Source: Climacium dendroides (taxonomy: Eukaryota; Streptophyta; Bryopsida; Hypnales; Climaciaceae). From it: a stretch of 64,000 bases of DNA. The notes under the pieces are model-generated. The model ran no database searches. It was given only the letters and a program-made list of their open reading frames with translations, and was not told where the DNA came from. The translations under genes were made by a program, and so were the position numbers. The stretch spans positions 6,574,501 through 6,638,500 of the forward strand of contig OX467089.1 in the NCBI GenBank assembly GCA_950106755.1, in the 5' to 3' direction. Of this stretch, positions 35,501-47,044 are shown one piece after another (the first letter of the stretch is position 1; each line of letters opens with the position of its first letter).

Positions 35501-36130
35501 GGTACTACTAGGGGTAGACCACCTATAGCTCCTCGGCCCCCCGTTCGTCATGAAGTAGGGCAATATCAACAAGGCCGTGGAAGGGCTGGAGGCCGTGGGG
35601 GGACTGGAGGGACTGAAGGCCATGGAGGGATTGGAGGGACTCGAGGCCGTGGAGGGACTAGAGGCTGTGGACAAACAGAAGGTCAACAAATTGGAGAAGC
35701 ATCATCATCAAGGCCTACTAATCGTCCACTTCTCGGAATTGGGGCAAGAGATCCAAATAGGGTGGTAGAACCGTTCCTAAGTACATACGTACCAAGACCT
35801 AGTGGGTCAACCCCGGCATTTGTTGTTCCAACAATTACAATTCCAGGTGGGCCCACTATAAATTCAGATGTAGAAGATCCCCACGTACAACGACATAAGA
35901 GATTGAAGCGCAAACGTAGTCAAGGTCAAACTACTGTAGAACTTCGAAATGAAAACTCGGAAGTTGAAGGACATTGGACCACAGACAATGGTGAAGCAGA
36001 AGATGAATATGATAGCAACGAAGATGCCCATGACGAGGCACCTGAGGATGATGATGTTGTCATTCGAGATGCTAATGCAGCGGATCCAGGTGCCCAAGAA
36101 GTTCGTAGGTCAAGTCGTTTGAATAATTGA
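32560..36130 (+). pseudogene. hAT transposase, BED-DUF659-dimerisation type, broken
   Basis: This would be the element's cut-and-paste enzyme. The ATG at 32560 opens MASQRKQTKEW and a BED zinc finger: Cys at 32638 and 32647 in one frame, His at 32687 and Cys at 32723 in the next, so a small indel lies inside the finger. The long frame then runs to TGA 35432-35434. It holds a DUF659/RNase H-like core with SDGWDD, CTDNAANM and CMAHALDLML, and the hAT dimerisation domain with SSCERNWSNYSF, NKVRNRL and AEKS-like spacing. After the TGA the same frame stays open to 36130, adding a tail of about 230 residues with Arg/Gly repeats (GRGRAGGRGG) and an acidic end. Gly-Asn repeats precede the TGA (near 35005-35060). 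Its termini are the natural substrate. Confidence 0.92.
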
Positions 36131-36529
36131 GGTTATAGAGTTGCATCGATGGTAGATCTCGGGTCTTTAAGAGTTGAAGAGAATTGTAGCAATTGGAAGA
36201 AAGATGGACGAGAAGCCAAAGGATTGTCTTAGATAACCTATGAGAAAGTGGGCGTATTTTGGAAGTATAGATTCATTGTATTGTTATTGTACTTTGCAAT
36301 GCATGAATTTTATAAACAATTTTGGTTATTACAAATATTGCAGCCTACTATTATTTTTTTGCATTTTTGTATTTGACGTGCATGTTGGAAATATTGGTGA
36401 GTACAATCATGTAAAATATATTGTAGTTACTGGTTCTTTTAAATGCAGTGGGGTCATTACCTTGTTCAAAAAAAATATGTATATATATTACATATATTGT
36501 AGAACACATAAATAAAATCCACCATTACC

Positions 36530-36735
36530 TGATTACCCGTCCGCACCTTGTCTATGACGTTGAGGTCCGCGCCCTCATACTCACGGTGAAGTCCGCGCCC
36601 TAAGTGTACGAGTCCGCGCCTTGACGCTGAAGTCCGCGACTTGATAGCACAAGTCCGCGCCCTGACTTCACGAGTCCACGCCCTGATGGTGGCACGGTGA
36701 CGTCCGCGCCCACACATGATGTCCGCACCCTAGAT
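36530..36735 (+). repeat. hAT right subterminal GTCCGCGCCC repeats
   Basis: About nine copies of AGTCCGCGCC(C/T)TGA and variants, in inverted orientation relative to the left subterminal cluster. The 395 bp between the transposase stop and this cluster hold no gene. Confidence 0.82.
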
Positions 36736-36874
36736 TCGCTGTTTGAGGTGACGTGTCATTCAAAAAAATTCCACAACTTTGAAAAATTAAAGCCGTCCAA
36801 TTGGTCTGGACCGTCCGTCTGTCCGGTCCGGTTTGCCCGTCCGTCCAGGACGTCTGACGACCCTAACTCGCCCG

Positions 36875-36888
36875 TTATGACAACCCTG
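36875..36888 (-). repeat. hAT right terminal inverted repeat
   Basis: TTATGACAACCCTG, followed by the duplicated AGTTTTGC. The complement begins CAGGG, the common hAT terminus. Confidence 0.93.
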
Positions 36889-37900
36889 AGTTTTGCCAAG
36901 TAACTTCATTTCGAATTCACGAACAAAAAGTTGAGTAGTTGTAGTACAAGCGTCTTTTGTCCCCACAAGGTTTAAGTCATCAACATATACTGCAATAATG
37001 ACAAAATCAAATTTGTCTTGTTTGATAAAAATACATGAAAGTAATGAATCATTTGTAAAATGATTCTTAATAAAAAAATATCAAATACATTAATACCACA
37101 TCAACCCAGATTGTTTGAAATCATATAATATTCGTTGTAATTTGACACCACGATGTTCGCCTAAAATTGGTGTAACTTGGGTTGTAGAGTCAAGTCCTTC
37201 TGGATCTTTTATATAGATGTCAATATTCAATGAGCCATATAGGTAAGCAATGACAACATCCATAAGATGCATCTCAAGTATGGCATGCACAGCCATTCCA
37301 ATAAAATATCAAAAAGTAATGGAATCCATAACTGGTGAGTATGTGGAATCATAATCAATACCAAACTTTTGTATAAATCCTTGAGCAACCAAGCGCACTT
37401 TGTAACGGATAATTTGACCTTTGTCATTGTTTACACACAAATACTAGTTTGTATCCAAGAGGTCGAGAAGGAAGATTATTAACAATTGATCCAAAAACTT
37501 GCCTTTTACATAGAGAAACATACTCTTCCTCAATAGCAATTTTCCACTTCAATCAATCAGGTCGATGCATTGCCTGTTCAATAGTATTTGGCTCAGGGTC
37601 ATCTTTCTCGTAAGAAGATGTTTCTACCATCATAAAAATGAATGAATTATCAATATCAATTGTTGCTCTATCCCATATATTACCAGTATCACAATACATT
37701 ACAGATAACTCTATATTCAATTTAAACTTTTCTGTATCAATTATAGTAGTAACATTTGATGTTGATGGAGAGTCTGAAGTAATAAATCCTTTAACATTAG
37801 TAGTGGTAGCTGAAGGCATAGAAGGGTCAATAGCTTCAATAGTTGCCTTGCGTTTACGTGATTGTTTATCTGGTCCACAAGTCCGTTTGTTCAACGTTTG
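36889..37900 (-). pseudogene. Copia reverse transcriptase, N-terminal and palm part
   Basis: Minus-strand RT copies the element's RNA into DNA. The catalytic YVDDLN motif is encoded near 36975-36990, about 90 bp before the hAT insertion point. Upstream, 37090-37430 contains the copia RT phrases around LKIQ/YLYGSLN and the end of the fingers region. Several stops and shifts break the frame. The target duplication at 36889-36896 reads in frame with the RT fragment at 23445 and below. Confidence 0.8.
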
Positions 37901-39130
37901 AATAATTGGAGTTGCAACAGACTTTGGTATCGAAATTCGAGTAGTTCATTCAATGGCGTTCTGATAATTATAGGTACATCATTGAAACCATCAGGAGTTT
38001 GATCCGCAATCTTTTGCAAATGCAAAATTTTGACAACTTCAGTTTCAGCCAAATAAAGAAAAGTCCTGCAGAAGGTTGTTGAATAGAAACTCTTCCTTTC
38101 AAAGATGGAAAAACATCTTCTTCAAATCGACAATTGGCAAAATGAGTACGGAGCAACGTACCAGTGGATGGGTTTATGTATCTGGTGATACTTGGAGAGT
38201 CAAACCAAATATAGATACCTTCTTGTCGATGAGCTCTAATAATATGGCGTTGAGGTTCTAGAATTGGAACCCAAATATGACAACCAAAGATTCGAAGATG
38301 AGATACATTTGGAACTCGTCCTGAAAAAAACTCTTACGGAGAAGTAATCTCCATAGATGAAGGATGGAGTTGAATGAGGGTTGCAACATAAAAAACTGCA
38401 TGACCCCACATAAATGAAAGCAAGTTCACATGAAGAAGCAAAGGCTTTGTAATAAATTGAATTCGTTTGATAAAAAACTCAACCAATCCATTTTGGGCAT
38501 GCTCGTACGGAATTGAGTATGTTAAATCAATCCCCGTTGCAATGCAATAATCTTTAAAAGATTTTAACCGAAACTCTTGAACATTGTCCATCCTTAGTGT
38601 CTTGATAGGATAATCGGAGAAATGAGCTTTAAAACAAATCAACATAGAAAGTAAAAAAGTAAATTGACAAAAGCCAAATTTCTTTTAAATAATAATAATA
38701 CATGGGATTGTTTGCCTGATGCATCAACGAAAACCATGAAATACCTAAATGGTTCAGACATAGGGATAATTGGACTACAAATATCACCATGTAATCTTGA
38801 AAGCATAGGTGGTAATTCATGTGGAAGTTTCCACAGAGATGGTTTAGCAATAAATTTGCTTTGTACACATGCTTGGCATTGTGTCATAGAATTAACATCT
38901 GGGGGTTGTAAATTATGGCCAACAATACATGGAAGGATTTTACGAAATAAAGTAGAGCTTGGATGACTCAGTCTTCCATGATAAATAGATATTTTATTAT
39001 CTTTAATAGATAAAGCAAAACTAGATACAACATGTGGTCGGATTGGAATCCGGTACAAGCCACTTGCCGTAGCAAAGGTTGTTTCCACTACTTTATTATC
39101 ATGCATAAAACTAGAGCCTCTCGCCTATCT
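37900..39130 (-). pseudogene. Copia integrase with GAG-pre-integrase zinc site
   Basis: The integrase would insert cDNA into the genome. Order on the minus strand: zinc-binding segment (IYHGRLSHP … MTQCQACVQSK, around 38860-39000), first catalytic Asp in LHGDIC (about 38790), second Asp in RMDNVQEF (about 38590) and catalytic Glu in QNGLVEFFIKR (about 38480). All three acidic residues are still present, although the frame shifts between segments. The piece 37900-38300 is the decayed C-terminal part. Confidence 0.85.
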
Positions 39131-40458
39131 AGAATTCTGGTCGAGAGGTGAAAACCGTTGGTACACACATCTCGATAACTAATTAGGCTTCGAGGCGCAA
39201 AAGGTGAATACATTACACACATGTAAGTAAGGGTGGTGCCCTCAGGCAATATCACTTTTGTTGGTCCCTTTTGAAAACGAAATACATTCGATCCAGCCAT
39301 AGTCATTAAATTTTTGGTTTGCCAATTTGAAAGATTATTAACATAAAAAAAATTATTTATCCCGCAGGATTGTATGAGTAGTTGTAGAGTTAAGGAGCGC
39401 ATCACAAGACTCATCAATGGAGGTATCCTCAACAATATATGCCTCCGCATCTTCAGCTCCAAACGGGTTCATAGATGCATCTGTGGTGTGGGCTTCCCGA
39501 GTTTGGGCACGGAGTTTCTTATTTTCCTGAAATATTTTGACAAAATATTTTGATGTTCGGCATACATTTGCCAAATGTCCGACTCTACCACATTTGTGGC
39601 AAGAATGCGTCTTTGATGAACGCTTACCATGATTGTTAGTAGAGGAAGTGGTGTTCTTCCTTTGAACATGTTGGTTATTATGGCTATGACTACTAATTGT
39701 CTATGACAATGTTTAAAGCGATGTTTTTTTGTTTTAGATTTCATAGTTGAAACCTTAACAGCATGAGACTCAAGAACAGTAGTCCCAATAGAGTGGGCCT
39801 CTGCAATACGTAGAAGGATCTCGTTTTTCTTTTCAGCAAGAAGTAACAAAGATATGAGATTTGAGTGATTCTCAAATTTCATGTTTCGATACTGCTAAGC
39901 AAGTACAACAAAAACTGGTGGAAATGTTGAGAAATTTTTTTCAATCATTTCTTGTTCGGTAATGGATTGACCACACAACTGTAACTGCGATATGATACGA
40001 TACAATTCATTGTTAAAAGCAACAAGTGTTGGAAAATCCAATACTCGTAAATGGGTTCAGTCGTGGAGAACTTTAGGAAGGAACATCATTTTCTGATGGT
40101 CAAAACGAAATTTAAGCTTCTACCAAAGCTCATCTGATTTTTCTATCTCTAAATATTGATGTTGTAAGGAAGGATCAATATGGCGATGGAGCAAAAGTAA
40201 AGCTTTCCAAGAAGTGGAAGGAGAAATAGTGGCAGCAGAAACAGTGGCACTTACAGTGGAAATAGTGTCAAAAACAATAGCGTCTGATAACTGCTCAACA
40301 AATATATGTGCTTTAACAGTCCTCGCCCATAATAAATAATTGCTCCCATTAGCTGTCAGTTATGGAAAAAGAAGCGGTTGAAGTCATGGTGCCTCAATAG
40401 TGGTAGCAGATACTGAAATAGTAGTAGATGTTGCAACGGAAGAGGTTGAAGTAGTCAT
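39130..40458 (-). pseudogene. Copia gag and protease region
   Basis: Gag starts at the ATG at 40458 (MTTSTSSVAT). It contains the copia capsid phrase ANGSNYLLWARTV (near 40330) and a long helical capsid segment in frames broken by stops. A CCHC zinc knuckle CHKCGRVGHLANVC lies at about 39560-39603. The following 39130-39470 segment covers the protease-to-integrase transition; no intact DSG or DTG protease motif was identified, so protease is inferred from position only. Confidence 0.8.
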
Positions 40459-40891
40459 GATGGAAAGGAAAAAGTGTTATATAGAAGAAAATTGGAGAAT
40501 TAGGGTTTAACATGAAATAAAGGATAAAGAATTTTTTTTTGTAAAAATAAAAAGAATTGCAAATAAAAATAAAAATAAAAAATTGAAATATTTTTTTTTA
40601 TTTTTAAAAACAAACTGTAAAGATAAAAATAAAAATAAAAATACTGTAAAGAAAAAGATTTTTTTTGTAAAGATAAAGATAAGTTGAATTTTTTTTTTAA
40701 AATATATATGAAAATTAAAAAAAATTAATGGAGGAGGAGGCTGGGGGAGGCAGAGGAGGGCGAAGAAGAAGGGAGGGGGAACTGCAAATAGGGGGGGACT
40801 GCAGGTAGGGAGGCGGGGAGGAACAAGAGGCTGGTGGGGGGGGAGCGAGAGGCTGGCGAGGGGGAGCGGGAGGCTGGTAGGGGGGGCCACC
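40459..40891 (-). other. Copia leader, proximal part with C/T-rich repeats
   Basis: Plus-strand positions 40735-40885 are G-rich with repeats of GGGAGCGGGAGGCTGGTAGG. The same unit occurs at 47735-47850, showing that both belong to one leader now split by foreign DNA. Poly-A/T-rich sequence fills 40520-40730. Confidence 0.65.
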
Positions 40892-40909
40892 AGGGCCTAC
40901 TCTAAGATA

Positions 40910-41591
40910 AAAAGGAAAAAAGAAGGGGAGAGAAAAAAAGGAAAAAAAAAAGAAAAAGAAAAGAAGAAAAAGAATAATTGAGCTTTTAAATCAATTAAAA
41001 TCAAAACTCTAGCATCAATACCTTAGAGAATAGAGTTTGACCTCTTGATTTATTATGAATGAAGAGTTTAGAGGCTTTGCACTCTTTATATTTACTTATT
41101 TACGCAAAATAAAAATTGAATAAAAGTAAAAGTAAAAATACAATGGTAACATTTGTTCCTCGTTTTTTTTCTATACTACATTGAGATATCCCTAGTTGTG
41201 CATTCACTAATCATTCTCTTTATACCATTGGAGAGCTTGAAAATAGTACTAAAGTCATATCATTATTTTTGGATATAATACTATATCATTTTTCAAAATT
41301 TAATTTAAATGATGGTCTTCAAAATTGTTCACAAATTCATCATATATTATGACATTCTTAACATCACCACAAAACTCTTAATGAATAGAAATGAATAGAA
41401 ATACATGTATGGTAAATCTATATATTAATTGAAATACACCTAAATTTTAACATGAGTACAACTAATATGTACTACATTTTCTGTTTTCCTCTTTTGTCTT
41501 CATCTTTCTTTTCTTGTTTCAACTGAAATTGATTTCGGATAAGGAAATTAGAATTTCCAAGGCAATTTTCTACTTGACAATAATATTTCCA
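40910..41591. other. AT-rich flank of the DDE transposase
   Basis: No gene. A/T-rich sequence with purine runs (40915-40980) forms the presumed 3' untranslated region and terminus of the inserted element. Confidence 0.4.
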
Positions 41592-44500
41592 TCATACTGC
41601 AAACTTTTCCCAATCAACTATACTATGATTGTTTGGTTTGATATGTTTCTTTTCATTTTGATGATGCAATAAATATGAAAACAATTGAGTCTCTTTTTCA
41701 GAATATGGAGTGCCTTTTGCTATAAATGATACAATTGCTGAGTCAATGTCTCGAAGACTTGGAAGTTGACTACAAAGTGGAGGCTGATATATAGATTCTG
41801 ATCTTAGTACTTGTAAAGCATTTGAATCAACCGAAGGCAATGATGTTGGTAAATCTGCTATAATTTGAAGTTCAGCTTGCATCTCCACCTCTTTAGTGAT
41901 ATTGGGATAAATATCACCTACAACATTAGAATTAGAAGACTGTAGGATTGAAAGTTGAGCTTGCAAATACTTATACCGTCTTCTAAGTTGTTCATGTAAA
42001 GATTTGTAAAATCCCAAAACACCCTTGGATGCTAAAGCATTCCATTGGAGCATTATAGAAACTTTCCAACGAATTGACTTTGACACAATTTGTTCGTCTT
42101 TTACCATAACCAATAGTGCTTCATCTAGCAATAATGTAGAGTATTGAGAAATTGAAGGTAGAACATTTGCCATAGAAGGAATACTAGTAATATCAAGGAT
42201 GGATATAGTTTCTTCTTCGTGAATGACATGTGATGTACCAACATCTTGCATAACTTGCGCTTCTTGTCTAAGATATGAAGTTATTGTATAAAGGGTGCTA
42301 ATAATGCTTGAAGTTCGTACTATACTTTGAAATGTAGTTTGGAATTGCACCATTGCTACCATATCAAGTAATTGTTGTTTTAAACTTTGCAATGGTTTAG
42401 GGCGCAAATAGGTCTTGAAAGAGAAATCACTTTGTCGAATGGCAAAAATGCATACATTCCAAACTCGAAAGAGTGCATTATAATTGAAACCTTGGAGTGG
42501 AAAATCTTTCAAATGAGAAAGTGGTTCTTCTGTAAAACAATGCATAGCAATAAATCGCAAAACTCGCCGTTCTAAAGGATTAAATATAGGGGATAGGCCC
42601 ATAATTGAATCCCATAGTGCAAGGCTATCAAAGGCACTAAATCTGTGATTGCTAAGTGTATTAAGAGAACCTAACCTTTTCTTATGACTTGATGCTGAAC
42701 CATGAACATGAACATCTGCAGTCCTTTGTCTCTTCAATGGATTGCCAATATTTTTTTGAATTGTGCTAGGAATAATATGATCTTTATTAGAATGAATGTC
42801 ATAGCTATTCAAGTCTAGATTCCCATCATGAACTTGTTGTATAGCATTAACCACTTGCTCTGCAATCGGATCAAATGTGTGGCTATCCCAAATAGCATAA
42901 TCAACTAGTGATGTAATGACAACATTGAAACCTTTATTTTGGTTAGACAAAACATGTGGCAATGTTGGCAATGATTCTGAATAGGAATTTGTGATGCCAA
43001 ATTCATTATCACAATCATGTAGTGATAATGGCAATGGGCAAAACATGGTACATATTCCATCTGTAGAAGACAAATTAGACCTAGAACGTAGAGCTAAGTC
43101 TTGTGTCAAAATAATGTGTATTGTTGAGATAGGTAAATATGCCCATTTATCATTGAATTGTACTTCTCCACGAAAATTCCACCCACATACTAATGCAGTA
43201 GTGAGTGCATCACCAAATGAAATCCCACATGACTCTGGAAATGAAGCTCGAAGGTGTCGCCAAAAGTTTTCATTTCGTGAAGAGCCACATCGTAATAAAC
43301 GTTTGAAAAAACGATCCAATATCTCATGTGAAAGCCCTGTGGGAGGATTCAAACAATTCAAAAAGTGTTTCTTTTGTGTCTCATGACATTTTTTTCAATG
43401 GCTCTCTAATAATATGTGTAGATGTTGGTAAGTGTGATTCAAATTTTTGAAAACTTTCAATAAAAGATGAAAGTTTTGCATAAATGATAGAACCAAAGTA
43501 TCGCAACTTTAATTCTTTGGCAAGGTCTATATGTTCTTCATTAGTTGTAGAATTAGTCCACCGGTGAGCAATAATTTGATGCCGTTCATTCATAACAGCA
43601 AATAGTCCATCTATAGGTGCAAATTTTTGACCTGTTGTAGGGTCATCAATTTGAATTCTAGCAGGTACATTATGATGATGATCTGCTACCAAATGTGACC
43701 CTATTAAACCACCTTCAAATCGTTGAAAAAACTTTTTTTGTTGACTTGTTATGGCTTCAAATATAGACGTTGCAATTTGCTTTGAGGGACTTGATGTCCC
43801 ATCGAATCCATTGCAATGTTGAAAAACCATAGGAAAATCTTGGAAAGTTTCTTTTACTGTAGTGTAAGAGTGGCTCCTTACTACCCCATTGTAATAATCA
43901 ATGTGTCCTTTCCATGCTAAGGACCGCAACATAAAGTAAGATGTTCGAGCATTTTTAACCATGGCTATAAAATCATTAATTCCTGCATGACTTGTTGTCA
44001 AATCATACATTGATTGAACTAAAGAAGTAGTCCAAGCACTTGTATGAAATATTTGCACAGGACATTGTAAAAATGCCTCATAAGGAATGATATTGTTTTT
44101 TAAAACAACATCTTCATCCATGATAGAAAATGTTGCACCACATCCATTTTTGGTTGCACACTTGTAAATTGTGGATGTGAAATAACAATTATATTGCAAG
44201 TCATGAACATGCCTTGGTAAAGAAAATTCTTTGAATCTCAAATAACCTTGTTTTTGGCAAGTTGGACATTGTTGTGAGCATATAGAAATGCCCAACTGTC
44301 ATTCTGGGTGCCAAGTACTCAAAGGCTTCAATAAATAGTCATCTAAACTCGGCCGCATATTCCACTTTGGTGTTGGTGAATAATTCCATAAAGGAATGTA
44401 TTTATGATCATATTGTTTGAATTGATTCAAAATAGCCTTGATTTATGTTGATTGTAATGCATTCAATGTACCAGAAGTTTTGTCACATCCACTACATTTT

Positions 44501-44688
44501 ATAGAAGTGGGACATTCAAGTGGAGAAGAATATTGTGGAGGCAATATTGAAGGTACAGAATGCACCTCTGAGGGAATAACAAGGTCTTCACGAAGTCTCT
44601 GAGATTTGAGGACCATCTCCAAAATTTTTGAGATTCCATACATCTTGAAATCTACATTACAAAAGAATTTTATTTCAAATAAGAACAA
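41592..44688 (-). pseudogene. Unclassified zinc-ribbon DDE transposase
   Basis: One minus-strand frame runs from 44688 to 43381 with stops at 44443-44445 (TAA) and 44299-44301 (TGA). A one-base shift near 43400 moves it into the 589-codon frame ending at 41592, about 1,030 codons in all. The N-terminus has CxxC pairs (CSGC near 44480; CSQQCPTC, then YKCATKNGCGATF at 44140-44290) forming a zinc ribbon. A probable RNase H-like core follows (LVADHHHNVP, then GLFAVMNERHQIIAHRWTN near 43560-43640), and then a CGSSRNENFWRHLRASFPES motif (43230-43290) of the kind that supplies the last acidic residue in several animal and protist DDE transposases. The middle Asp segment appears lost. I cannot name the superfamily; KDZ-like and Dada/Kolobok-like groups are candidates. 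Confidence 0.7.
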
Positions 44689-46440
44689 TGATAATTGGCT
44701 ACTTTTCAGTAATTCAAAAATAAAAAATAATTGAATTTACAATATTGATGTCTATAATCAAATGCATCAACAACCAAAAGACATTTGAAAATAGTATTGG
44801 TATGTGTTACCTTGTTCAAAACTCCAAGCATGTGAATTCTTCAACAATAGAGAATAATAGAGAAATATTTCACACTGCCAATTTTTTGTAGTTGCAATAG
44901 TGTTGGGCCTTCAAAGTAATTGATGTATTTGTAATATGCTAACTTGAAGGCAAATAGTCCTACAAAAATCAAACAAACATAAGGGTTATATTTTTTTAGT
45001 GTTTAGTGCATTAATATAGTCTATTAGAAGTAGTGAAAAATGATTATCACAAATTACAAGCATAGAGAATTTGAATATTAAAACCAAGATCCAAATGCAA
45101 TGTCAAATAAACCCCATCTATCGCCATACATAATCTTAAATAAATATATCCTTAAAGGTGAACAAATGTTCAAATCCATGATAAATCTACCAATACACAA
45201 CAAGGCAACATCAATTCATTGCAATATTCATTAAATTCACTCTTTTTTAACCAAGACATAGCGAATACCCTTATTTAAATTGAATTTAAAGATAACTAAT
45301 TTTAATTATAATTTTGAAATATTCTCCGATACGTGAAAATATTTAAAGAACTAATCCAAGAAGTTCCACTTGAAATAAAATGTTTAACATGCTAGCTAAT
45401 GGACTTAAACCATTTGAGAAAATGACAAAGAGATACTAAAAAAACTATGTAGTTTGAATATTTTACCTTCAATACGTTGTAGAAGATCATCTAGAGCTTA
45501 GTACTCATTAATCACCCCGTTACCCTAGCTAGCTAAGGTCTCAATGACTACTACAAACTCATACTTCTAGATTCAAAGTAGGAGGTTATAAAAGAACACA
45601 ACTTCTAAAATTGTCCACCTCTTCAAATGTACACTATTTATACATATTGAATTTTTATAGTCTTCAACAATGTACAAAAGGTGTACATTTTAGGAGGTGG
45701 GCTATTTTAGTGCCCTATGCCATTTCAACTTCAAAATTTTATAACTAATTTGACAAAACTCCAAAAAACTTGAAACGACTTGGGTTAGATGTTAATTCCA
45801 CTTATCTTTCAAGGAAAATTTACTAAAAAAATATTTCAAGAAAATTCACCTCTCAAAATTCAATTTCAGATCTTAGGTGGGCAATTCATAGACCTCTTAC
45901 CTTATACAATGAAGTTGTTGCAAGTCTTTCACTTGCCCATGTATGAAAAATAAATGATATAATAAACATTTGAGTAGCCAACGAAGTCTGCAAAAGCTTG
46001 GAATTTGCTTGGAATTTTTGTGCTCAGTATGGAAATGAATGTAATTCACATTACTCTGGGTGGAGCACTTTGACAACCACAATGGATGCAAAGTGAAATG
46101 GAAATGGATAGTTAAACCGCCCTCTTAAACCTAACTTGAAAAATCTGCAACATGAAAAGCATTATTAGAACATCTATGACAATACAAGTAGGAGCACATT
46201 TTGACACAACAATAAACATGATTAAGACAAGATTGATCTAATTAACCATTATACAATTGTTCAAATCGTTCTTAAACCCTACACTAAAACAAAAATTTGA
46301 ATTGAAAAACTACCAATTTTAATAGGAACAAAGAGTATTCCTTTGACTTTGAAACAACTACTTACCAAATTAAATATGTATACTACATTCTCAAAGAAGA
46401 AATCCAACAACCTAATGAATTGATTTATCATTCATGACAA
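44689..46440. other. AT-rich gene-free segment with small hairpin
   Basis: No gene. At about 45613-45707 GTCCACCTCTTCAAATGTACAC is roughly inverted as GTGTACATTTTAGGAGGTGGGC, a small foldback. Confidence 0.5.
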
Positions 46441-46470
46441 GGGCTTCAATTTTTGAAACAAATTACAACA

Positions 46471-46980
46471 AAGCTTGAATCAGATGACACAAGGGCTTGA
46501 ATCAGATCACGAGGCTTGAATCAGATGACACAAGGGCTTGAATCAGATCACAAGGCTTGAATCAAATGACAGAAGGACTTGAATCAGATTGTGAGGCTTG
46601 AATCAGATGACACAAGGGCTTGAATCAGATCTCAAGGCTTGAATCAAATGACAGAAGGGCTTGAATCAAATCACGAGGCTTGAATTAAATAATACAAGGG
46701 CTCGAATCAGATTATGATGAGGGCTAAATAATCAGCTCACAATCAAGGCTGGAATTAGCTCAAAATGAAGGCTTGAATCACATTGTGAGGCTTGAATCAA
46801 ATGACATAAGGGCTTGAATCAGATCTCAAGGCTTGAATCAAATGACAGAAGGGCTTGAATCAGATCGCGAGGCTTGAATTAAATAATACAAGGGCTCGGA
46901 TCAGATTATGATGAGGGCTGAATAATTAGCTCACAATCAAGGCTGGAATTAGCTCAAAATGAAGGCTTGAATCAGCCACG
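46471..46980 (+). repeat. Higher-order tandem array GGCTTGAATCAGAT
   Basis: A basic unit of about 41 bp alternates GGGCTTGAATCAGATCnCnA and GGCTTGAATCAGATGACACA. A longer block containing GATTATGATGAGGGCT and CAATCAAGGCTGGAATTAGC appears twice (about 46690-46775 and 46895-46985), giving a higher-order period near 200 bp. Stops occur in every frame. Confidence 0.88.
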
Positions 46981-47044
46981 ATGAGGACTGAGAGTTGAGG
47001 GCTTCGTGAGGATTTAAATTAATACCAACAAGGGTTTCGAAGAT

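Larger units (their letters stand above)
23446..36888. mobile_element. Giant hAT transposon with kinase-like and RING accessory genes
   Basis: The terminal inverted repeats are CATGGTTGTCATAA (left) and CAGGGTTGTCATAA (complement of the right end), 13 of 14 matching. The 8-bp AGTTTTGC lies directly outside both ends (23438-23445 and 36889-36896); 8-bp duplications and CAGGG-type ends are diagnostic of hAT. Inside are a minus-strand kinase-like gene, a divergent plus-strand RING gene and a plus-strand hAT transposase. GC-rich subterminal repeats occur at both ends and again beside each promoter. At 13.4 kb it is several times the usual 2.5-5 kb of an autonomous hAT. It sits in the reverse transcriptase of the copia element and is therefore younger than it. 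Confidence 0.93.
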
